Origin: Candidatus Izemoplasmatales bacterium
GTDB taxonomy: Bacteria; Bacillota_I; Bacilli_A; Izemoplasmatales; Hujiaoplasmataceae
Assembly (NCBI GenBank): GCA_028691335.1
Contig: JAQUZK010000019.1
Coordinates: forward strand, 1 to 12,475
DNA: 12,475 nucleotides
Reading direction: 5' to 3'
Within the stretch, counting starts at the first letter, position 1; every line of letters begins with the position of its first letter. The notes beneath the pieces were generated by a model. The model did no database searches. It was given only the letters and a program-made list of their open reading frames with translations, and had not been told where the DNA came from. Shown in pieces: positions 7,088 through 12,475 of this stretch. Made by a program: the position numbers and the translations under genes.

Positions 7088-7119
7088 ATAATCATATTTT
7101 TACAACTTAATATGATTAT
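7088..7119. repeat. 11-bp perfect inverted repeat upstream of the DegV promoter
   Basis: ATAATCATATT (7088-7098) and AATATGATTAT (7109-7119) are exact reverse complements separated by 10 bases. It lies between the degV promoter and the GH3 terminator and has no T-run beside either arm. An operator or a weak hairpin are both possible. No regulator can be named. Confidence 0.55.
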
Positions 7120-7126
7120 TATGAAT

Positions 7127-7161
7127 TAAAAAAAAGAACTGTCATTTTTATGACAATTCTT
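7127..7161 (-). terminator. Rho-independent terminator of the GH3 gene
   Basis: A 12-base stem with one mismatch (7134-7145 with 7150-7161) and a TTTT loop is followed by about eight T on the minus strand. It begins 10 bases after the GH3 stop. Confidence 0.87.
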
Positions 7162-7170
7162 TAGTTATTT

Positions 7171-10074
7171 CTAAATTTTTTTAAACGATTTCTTAATAAC
7201 GAATCCACCCCAAGTAGCTAATCCTACGACAGCTACAGCGTCAACTACATACATAAACTTCACCCAAGGAGCTAAACCATACTTAAATGTTAGGTTATAT
7301 TGATTCATTGCGTTAGAATTAGCAACTGAATATAGAATATTCTTAGTAGCTGTTCTTAAAGCTTGAGTATAAGTTGGATCAGTAAATTCTGATACAGGTG
7401 GTTTACTTTGACTTAAATTAAGATCACCACCAGCTAAGACCATTTGTGTAGTATCCATATATGGTTGAAGATTGAAGTCAGTAATTACAGAACCTCTGAA
7501 TCCCCACTCATCTCTTAAAATCTCTGTAAGAAGAGGATAAGACCCTCCAGCCCATACAGTTCCAATACGGTTAAATGAAGACATAATTCCAGTAGCTTCA
7601 CCATCTTTTACAGCTATTTCGAATGCTCTTAAGTAAATTTCTCTCATAGATTGTTCGTCAGCCCAAGTTACTAAACCGTTTATTTCTCTTCTTGTTTCTT
7701 GGTCATTAAGTGCGAAATGCTTAATGTAGGTAATTACACCTTTGCTTTCAGCACCTTTTACTACATTAGCTGCCATTACACCAGACAAGAATCCATCTTC
7801 TGAGTAATATTCAAAGTTTCTACCAGAGAATGGTGAACGATGAATATTGATAGCTGGTGCATACCAACCTGTATAAGGAGTTTTATCTCCTGCTTGATTA
7901 CCGAATATACCTTCGTTACCAACCATTATACCCATATCATTAGCTAATTGTTTGTTCCAGGTAGCAGCTACTACAGCCGGAGCAGCATAATATACAGTAT
8001 TATTAATTGATGGGTCTCCCATGAAATTAACAAAACCTGCTGGACCATCTGCCATAATTGTTTTAGGTAATCCAATATTATCAATGTTTATAGTTTGAAA
8101 TGCTGCGTGTCCAATAAGATATACCATTTGATCAAACGTTAATTGATTTAATAAAGAATCCCATAGTGGGTCATCATAACCTAAATCTATTAGTTCTGAT
8201 ATCTTAACTGTAGCTTCTTCACTTGAAAGTTCAGATGTTGCTTGTTGAGGAATGACTGAAGCAGTTGGGTTAAAAGCATTTCTTGATTCTAAAGCTTCTA
8301 ATATCTCTGTTGTCAAGACTCTATCTGCATCAGTAGGTGTAGTAGGCCAAGTCCCTTCCCAATTAGATCTAGAAAGTGTTGAATCTAATCCTTCGCTAAC
8401 ATCATCAAAACGATTTTCAACTTTTGTTCCAGTATCAGGATCTTCATCAAATAAATATCCACCATCTGGCACGGTATAATTAATAGTTTCAACTGCTTCA
8501 TGAGCGTTCTTTGAAACTTTTAATTCATAATTTCCTTCTTCAAGTTCATAACCCTTGAAATCATTATCATTTTTATCCGCAAAATCATAAGATGCCATAT
8601 CATAAGCAGAAAGAGTAAGTGTAACTGTATCACTTTTTCCTGGTTCAATTAAATCAGTTTTTTCAAATCCCACCAAAACAACATGTGATTTCTCTATTTC
8701 ACCATTGGTGTAAGGAGCAGTAACATATAATTGAACTACATCTTTACCCGCTACATCACCAGTGTTTGTCACTTTTACTGTAATAGTAATTTCTTCATTC
8801 TCAGGGATAACTCCATTATCGTTAGGACTGCTATCAATAACTTCCCATTCAAAACTAGTATAACTTAAGCCATAACCAAATGGATAAACAACGTTTTCTT
8901 CATACCAGTCTTCTCCATCGGTAAAACCTCTAGTTTCATAATAGCGATAACCTACGTATATTCCTTCTTCATAATCGACGAAGAAGTATAGTTTATTTTT
9001 ACCATTATAAGTATATTGATTACCAAAACGATCGAAATTATTTGAAAAGTTCGCCCATGTAGGGTCTTTTGAAAAATCTCTCGCATAAGTATCTATAGTT
9101 CTACCTGAAGGATTTACCTCTCCATTAAGCACTCTTCCTAGAGCCATAACACCAGTATTACCTGGTCCGCCAATCCATAAAGCAGCTTGTACATTACTTG
9201 CGTAATCATAATCATTTTGAGTTTCATCATTATCAGATTCACTATCTAAGAATCCAATTTCCATAGTTGCGCTACTGTTAATGATAAGAATTACTTTATC
9301 AAAATTCTTACTTACATCTTCAAGTAAATCTTGTTCATTTTGATCAAGTTCTAAATAATGGTCATCCATGCTAGCTGCACCATCAATTATAGAATTACCG
9401 GTTTTCATAGTTCTTGGTAAGTCAAATCCTTCTCCACCAACTCTAGAGATTACTACCAAAGCCGCATCATCATAAGAGTCATAACTATCTTTAACCTCGT
9501 TAGTGTATGAACTTAATGGTGTTTCTCCGGTTGGAAATCCTGTAAGTACTCCACCTTCAATAGCTGGGTTTGTAGGTCTTCCGGAACCTGATTCGGAGCT
9601 TTCGTAGAATGATTTTAATGTTGGGTTTACATTAAAACCAGCATCTTCAAGGCTGTCGTAAAGGTTTTTAGCAGTAGAAGTATCACCACCACCAGAACCA
9701 GAACCACCATAAACTAAGTTTATTGAGTTTTTACCAAAAACAGAGATATCATTACCAACAAGGGGCAGAATATTTCCATCGTTTTTTAGTAAAATTATAC
9801 CTTCTTCATTAATAGTTTCATTCAAAGCGTTACCAGCTTCAACAGTTTCTTCTTTTGTCTCATAATCTGGTTGAAATAATTGATATCCAGCATCTGGATC
9901 TCCATCAACTAAAGTTCTTTCAGGTCCACCAAAGACAATGTTTAAAGTATTGTTTAAGAAAGTTACGTTTATCAAAACTAGATTTATTGTTAAAAATAAA
10001 ACTAATAAGGAAGAAGTAACAATTAGCCAAACTTTAAATTGTCTAATTTTCCATAATAATCCAAATTTTTTCAT
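7171..10074 (-). CDS. Circularly permuted family 3 glycoside hydrolase (beta-glucosidase-like), membrane-anchored at both ends
   Basis: Numbered from the ATG at 10074 (967 residues), the order is: basic amino end, membrane helix (15-38), GH3 carboxy-type alpha/beta domain (about 80-405, closing with PFGYGLSYTSFEW), fibronectin-III-like domain (about 425-535), linker, GH3 TIM-barrel domain (about 635-900), second membrane helix (937-960) and the tail KKSFKKI. Most GH3 enzymes have the barrel first. The permuted order is known from ruminal bacteria (Ruminococcus albus type). Catalytic landmarks are intact: nucleophile Asp866 in ITDF (usually SDW), probable acid/base Glu215 in GGEGFD, DGPAG (676-680), GRNFEYYSED (751-760) and KHFALN (785-790). 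Both basic ends should face the cytoplasm, leaving the enzyme outside. The start uses AAGGAG (10081-10086); a TTG frame ten codons longer would make that site coding. It lies 35 bases after the CBM lipoprotein gene. Confidence 0.93.
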   Translation of the reverse strand: MKKFGLLWKIRQFKVWLIVTSSLLVLFLTINLVLINVTFLNNTLNIVFGGPERTLVDGDPDAGYQLFQPDYETKEETVEAGNALNETINEEGIILLKNDGNILPLVGNDISVFGKNSINLVYGGSGSGGGDTSTAKNLYDSLEDAGFNVNPTLKSFYESSESGSGRPTNPAIEGGVLTGFPTGETPLSSYTNEVKDSYDSYDDAALVVISRVGGEGFDLPRTMKTGNSIIDGAASMDDHYLELDQNEQDLLEDVSKNFDKVILIINSSATMEIGFLDSESDNDETQNDYDYASNVQAALWIGGPGNTGVMALGRVLNGEVNPSGRTIDTYARDFSKDPTWANFSNNFDRFGNQYTYNGKNKLYFFVDYEEGIYVGYRYYETRGFTDGEDWYEENVVYPFGYGLSYTSFEWEVIDSSPNDNGVIPENEEITITVKVTNTGDVAGKDVVQLYVTAPYTNGEIEKSHVVLVGFEKTDLIEPGKSDTVTLTLSAYDMASYDFADKNDNDFKGYELEEGNYELKVSKNAHEAVETINYTVPDGGYLFDEDPDTGTKVENRFDDVSEGLDSTLSRSNWEGTWPTTPTDADRVLTTEILEALESRNAFNPTASVIPQQATSELSSEEATVKISELIDLGYDDPLWDSLLNQLTFDQMVYLIGHAAFQTINIDNIGLPKTIMADGPAGFVNFMGDPSINNTVYYAAPAVVAATWNKQLANDMGIMVGNEGIFGNQAGDKTPYTGWYAPAINIHRSPFSGRNFEYYSEDGFLSGVMAANVVKGAESKGVITYIKHFALNDQETRREINGLVTWADEQSMREIYLRAFEIAVKDGEATGIMSSFNRIGTVWAGGSYPLLTEILRDEWGFRGSVITDFNLQPYMDTTQMVLAGGDLNLSQSKPPVSEFTDPTYTQALRTATKNILYSVANSNAMNQYNLTFKYGLAPWVKFMYVVDAVAVVGLATWGGFVIKKSFKKI

Positions 10075-10109
10075 AAAATTCTCCTTATATCTTTCTTTTA
10101 ACAATCAAA

Positions 10110-10925
10110 CTATTGAATATTATCAGTGTAAGCGTTCCAAGTTAATTCTGCAACAGTTGTTATTTTTAAACAATCAATCATTGGAGCGGTAGAATACATT
10201 GTACCACCCATAGCTTGTGAGTTTGTAGTTACTAAATCAATAGTATTAATACCTTCTTGTAATTCGATGTTACCAATAACGAAATCTGCGAATGGTAAAA
10301 TTGTAGAACTTTGCATACCTGGTACATTTTCAAATACCATAGCTTCATAGTCATATCCCATTCCGTTTACCATAACTGTGTACATATCAGAAGTTAAAGT
10401 GAAATCGATTAATTCAGCTGATAATCTTAAAACTAGATAAGCATTATCAACAGCTCTATCAGATTCAATTTCAAAACTTAAAGTAGTACCTAGTGAATAA
10501 AGGTATGAAACATAATAACCATTGCTGGCATCACCAGATTTTGTGTCCTCTACAATTACTCCAGTACCATATGTACCACCAGAGTATCCTGTACCAATCA
10601 TATCGTCTAAATATGTATATTCTGCTTCAAAGACATAAGTAGTAGTTACTCCACTTTGTTCAGTGGTTGTTGTGCTACTATTATTATCTCTTGTTGTCGT
10701 AGTTTGTGTGTTTTCTTCTGTACTACTTGTAGTTATAGTTGTGTTATTAGCGGTAGTAACAGTAGTAGAAGTCTCAGTCATTTCAGTTGTAGTAGTGGTT
10801 GTAGAAGTTTCATTAACTTCAGTAGTAGTTGTGGTTTCGGTCGAGCTATTGGAGCTACAAGCTGTTACAAAAGTAAACATTAACAGCATAAAAACTGTAA
10901 CCACACCTTTTAAATATCTTTCCAT
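10110..10925 (-). CDS. Lipoprotein with Thr-rich stalk and CBM35/CBM6-like carbohydrate-binding domain
   Basis: The 271-residue product starts with a lipoprotein signal: MERYLKG, a hydrophobic core and the lipobox VTAC with Cys23. Residues 28-96 form a low-complexity stalk, about two thirds Thr plus Ser. The rest (about 98-258) reads as a beta-sandwich carbohydrate-binding module. It opens with YVFEAEYTYLDD and a GTGYSGGTYGTG stretch, then NAYLVLRLSAE, TVMVNG, and a closing INTIDLVTTNS...PMIDCLKI, the pattern of CBM35/CBM6 modules. No catalytic domain is present. It precedes the GH3 gene by 35 bases and is probably co-transcribed, so it likely holds glycan at the cell surface for that enzyme. 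No strong ribosome site sits directly before the ATG, which is odd. The CBM family is inferred from pattern only. Confidence 0.85.
   Translation of the reverse strand: MERYLKGVVTVFMLLMFTFVTACSSNSSTETTTTTEVNETSTTTTTTEMTETSTTVTTANNTTITTSSTEENTQTTTTRDNNSSTTTTEQSGVTTTYVFEAEYTYLDDMIGTGYSGGTYGTGVIVEDTKSGDASNGYYVSYLYSLGTTLSFEIESDRAVDNAYLVLRLSAELIDFTLTSDMYTVMVNGMGYDYEAMVFENVPGMQSSTILPFADFVIGNIELQEGINTIDLVTTNSQAMGGTMYSTAPMIDCLKITTVAELTWNAYTDNIQ
10638..10844 (-). repeat. Low-complexity Thr-codon tract (lipoprotein stalk)
   Basis: This tract encodes residues 28-96 of the lipoprotein, with 36 Thr and 8 Ser in 69 residues. The DNA is built from near-repeating ACT/ACA/ACC codons. It gives long open antisense frames rich in Val and Leu that are artefacts. 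Such tracts often vary in length between strains. Confidence 0.85.
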
Positions 10926-10978
10926 AGTATCTTTTAATTGCGCTCTTTTGATGATTCAAATTGTCGACTTGAGCACAA

Positions 10979-10985
10979 CTCCTTT
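10979..10985 (-). promoter_or_regulatory. Strong Shine-Dalgarno-like AAAGGAG with no matching gene start
   Basis: AAAGGAG on the minus strand lies 53 bases before the lipoprotein ATG, too far to serve it. The frame of that ATG is closed upstream by a TGA. GTG or TTG codons right after the motif give only very short peptides, so it may be a leader-peptide site, an RNA structural element or chance. Confidence 0.4.
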
Positions 10986-11067
10986 CTTTTTAGGTTGTTC
11001 AAATATCGTATTATGTTTTATGACAATTTGATAAAAAAATTAAATTTAAATTAAACTTATTAAGGCG

Positions 11068-11115
11068 AGTGAACCATTTAGCAGTGTAAATATTACACAA
11101 CCAAAATGGTTCACT
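11068..11115. repeat. Nested palindrome between the surface-protein gene and the CBM-GH3 operon
   Basis: The outer 12-bp arms AGTGAACCATTT (11068-11079) and AAATGGTTCACT (11104-11115) are perfect reverse complements. Between them lies a second palindrome, GTGTAA-ATA-TTACAC (11084-11098). Outside the arms TTAAGG and CCTTAA are again complementary but unequally spaced. No T-run follows on the minus strand, unlike the other terminators here, so an operator or structured leader is as likely as a terminator for the surface-protein gene. Confidence 0.7.
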
Positions 11116-11117
11116 TT

Positions 11118-11123
11118 ATTATA
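11118..11123 (-). promoter_or_regulatory. Possible -10 box of the CBM-GH3 operon
   Basis: A perfect TATAAT on the minus strand lies 2 bases before the nested palindrome. The best -35 at a 16-18 base spacing matches only about half the consensus. If used, transcription would start inside the palindrome and give a leader of about 185 bases before the lipoprotein gene. Confidence 0.35.
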
Positions 11124-11155
11124 CCTTAATATTTGTTTATCATTAAATGATTAGC

Positions 11156-12475
11156 CTAGAATCTTTTTCTAATAAAGAATAAGCCTATTAAACCGATTAA
11201 TGAGAATAGAATTATTGTTCCAGATGCATTAGTTTGTGAACCACATCCTGTTGATTCTTGAGGGTTGTCAATTAATGCAGCATCAATTAAAGCTTGTACA
11301 TCTTCTTCAGAAAGAAGATCAATATTATCGATTAAAGCTTGTACTTCTTCTTCAGTAAGAACGTCAATATTGTCTATCATAGCTTGAATTTCTGCTTCTG
11401 TAAGTGGTGTTTCCTCAGCAGGAGCAGCTAATACTTGAATGCTGAAGTACTTATAAGCAACTAAGTCGCCTTTGATAATAGTAGCAGTCAACATAACATT
11501 TTGATTTGTTGCACCTCTAGTAACTACACCAGAGTTAGTGATTATTGATTGATCACTTGAAGACCAGAAAATTTTAAGATCATTAACCATTGCTGGTAAT
11601 CCAAGATGTCCAGTTACAGCTAATCCTGTATCATCGCCTGCAAAATCAATTTTTACTAAATCTTTATTGATTGTTTCAGGAACAACTTCTTCAGTAACTA
11701 CCATTGTAACATTAAAGTCTCTATTACCACTCATTTGTTGAGGACCATTCCATCCTTGACCCCAATATCTGTATGATACTCTTAAGGTAACTTCGAATGT
11801 ACCAGCTTCAGTAGGAGTTCCAGAAATAACTCCAGCTTCAGTGATTGTTAAACCTTGAGGAAGTGAATCATTTCTTACAGAGTACTTAACTTCATTATAT
11901 CCTTCTCTAGTTGTTGCAAAATCAGGATTATTTTTATAAACTTCTGATGAAACAGTAGTTGTAAATGCTTCATCTAATTTTAATGAATCTAATGATCCAC
12001 CAGTAAAATCAAATGCAGGGTTTACAGTAAGATTATAAGTAAATGATCCGCCTTGTACCCAATCATAAGCACTTACTTCAACAGTGAAAGTAAAATCACC
12101 ATAAGTTGTTGCAGTACCAGTTATAACACCCTTATCAGTTATTGATAAACCAGCAGGTAAACTAGAACCATCAGCTAATTTAAACTTATAAGGTGCACTT
12201 CCTTGAAGTTCAGCTGGAACTAAACTTTGATTTGCTGTAGAGAATTGATAAATATCAGTTAAATCTCCACCTAAACCATCAAAAATTACTCCGTTGTTAA
12301 CACTACTGCTATTAGCAGCTACATATAAAACATTGTGAGCAGCTTCTCTAGCAGCTAGCCAGAATGAATAAGATTCTTTTACAGATTCATCACTAGCAGT
12401 ATAAACTACAGTTCCTTTTGTTGCATCCCATGTTCCAGCAATACCACTAGTAGCTGTTCCTAAAGGAATATCATT
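11156..12475 (-). CDS. Large secreted surface protein with Ig-like domains and a Cys-containing C-terminal anchor; 5' end outside window
   Basis: The frame is open from the window end to the TAG at 11156, so 439 residues are visible. An ATG at 11734 is internal, not the start. From the amino side there is an unassigned Gly/Ala/Ser-rich stretch. Two putative-Ig (He-PIG) domains follow (about 12200-12080 with LPAGLSITDKGVITGTAT, and 11896-11775 with LPQGLTITEAGVISGTPT). Then comes an atypical bacterial Ig-like domain (11665-11429, IFWSSSDQSII and SGVVTRG), three 15-residue acidic repeats, and a tail of Gly-Cys-Gly-Ser, a hydrophobic helix and RKRF. Such modules build adhesins or scaffold parts of extracellular enzymes. 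There is no LPXTG. The Cys tail resembles cleavable sorting tails such as MYXO-CTERM. It lies upstream of the CBM-GH3 operon on the same strand. Its function cannot be told from this fragment. Confidence 0.87.
   Translation of the reverse strand, partial: NDIPLGTATSGIAGTWDATKGTVVYTASDESVKESYSFWLAAREAAHNVLYVAANSSSVNNGVIFDGLGGDLTDIYQFSTANQSLVPAELQGSAPYKFKLADGSSLPAGLSITDKGVITGTATTYGDFTFTVEVSAYDWVQGGSFTYNLTVNPAFDFTGGSLDSLKLDEAFTTTVSSEVYKNNPDFATTREGYNEVKYSVRNDSLPQGLTITEAGVISGTPTEAGTFEVTLRVSYRYWGQGWNGPQQMSGNRDFNVTMVVTEEVVPETINKDLVKIDFAGDDTGLAVTGHLGLPAMVNDLKIFWSSSDQSIITNSGVVTRGATNQNVMLTATIIKGDLVAYKYFSIQVLAAPAEETPLTEAEIQAMIDNIDVLTEEEVQALIDNIDLLSEEDVQALIDAALIDNPQESTGCGSQTNASGTIILFSLIGLIGLFFIRKRF
11270..11404 (-). 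repeat. Three tandem 15-residue acidic repeats in the surface protein
   Basis: The units LTEAEIQAMIDNIDV, LTEEEVQALIDNIDL and LSEEDVQALIDAALI are encoded with a 45-base period. Each reads as an amphipathic acidic helix ending in IDN or a variant. They sit between the Ig-like domain and the membrane tail, so they probably form a spacer. Confidence 0.85.

Noticed and set aside
7140..7155. TGTCAT-TTTT-ATGACA resembling the TetR operator half-sites
   Set aside because: The half-sites are in the opposite order, and the element is the stem of the GH3 terminator followed by a T-run.
10075..10104. Longer GH3 start (TTG at 10104)
   Set aside because: It would place the clear AAGGAG ribosome site inside the coding region. 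The ATG at 10074 has ideal spacing.
10656..11031. Long plus-strand frames rich in Val, Leu, Ser and Cys
   Set aside because: They are the antisense of the Thr-codon tract in the lipoprotein gene. They lack ribosome sites and have biased composition explained by the opposite strand.
11084..11098. GTGTAA-ATA-TTACAC as a Rex-type redox operator
   Set aside because: Rex sites have a 4-base centre and TTGTGAA-like arms. The 3-base centre and arms here do not fit well enough to name a regulator.
1..12475. Mobile element, CRISPR array, tRNA or rRNA genes
   Set aside because: No transposase or integrase motifs, no regularly spaced direct repeats of CRISPR type and no tRNA-like cloverleaf were noticed on either strand.

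Overview
The window is AT-rich, densely packed bacterial DNA. Every gene except the first reads on the minus strand. Tryptophan is encoded by TGG wherever I checked, and the stops checked are TAA or TAG, so the standard bacterial code fits. A low-GC anaerobic Bacillota or Mycoplasmatota-like organism is the best guess. A wall-poor or wall-less lineage such as Izemoplasmatales, Haloplasma or Acholeplasma relatives is possible. The clues are an NfnAB-type flavin enzyme (anaerobic redox metabolism), lipoprotein and membrane-anchored surface enzymes, and a surface protein ending in a Cys-containing tail instead of LPXTG. The taxon is inference, not proven here.

Layout, left to right. Bases 1-513 (+) hold the 3' part of an unrecognised gene that is open to the window edge. 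A bidirectional terminator at about 512-542 separates it from a convergent minus-strand operon. Read 5' to 3', that operon is: TetR-type repressor (3107-3727), ABC ATPase (2244-3104), two ABC-2-type permeases (1517-2254 and 791-1513) and a small two-helix membrane protein (583-777). Genes overlap or lie a few bases apart. The operon promoter has TTGACA and TATAAT boxes flanked by two copies of a TGACA-N4-TGTCA palindrome, which looks like a self-regulated efflux cassette. Bases 3853-6037 hold nfnA-nfnB, the two subunits of the electron-bifurcating NADH-dependent ferredoxin:NADP+ oxidoreductase. I moved both starts inward. Bases 6126-7007 hold a DegV/FakB-type fatty-acid-binding protein.

The last third is cell-surface carbohydrate biology. 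An apparent two-gene operon encodes a lipoprotein (10110-10925) with a threonine-rich stalk and a CBM35/CBM6-like sugar-binding domain, followed by a circularly permuted family 3 glycoside hydrolase (7171-10074) with a membrane helix at both ends. Upstream, and cut by the window edge, is a large secreted surface protein (11156-12475). It has two putative-Ig (He-PIG) domains, an atypical bacterial Ig-like domain, three 15-residue acidic repeats and a GCGS-hydrophobic-RKRF tail.

No rRNA, tRNA, CRISPR array, insertion sequence or prophage gene was seen. No stretch over 300 bases lacks a gene. I did not find a clearly new multi-gene defence or mobile system. The most interesting signals are the twin operators around the tetR promoter, the doubly anchored permuted GH3 with its lipoprotein partner, the Cys-containing C-terminal tail, and the nested palindrome at 11068-11115.
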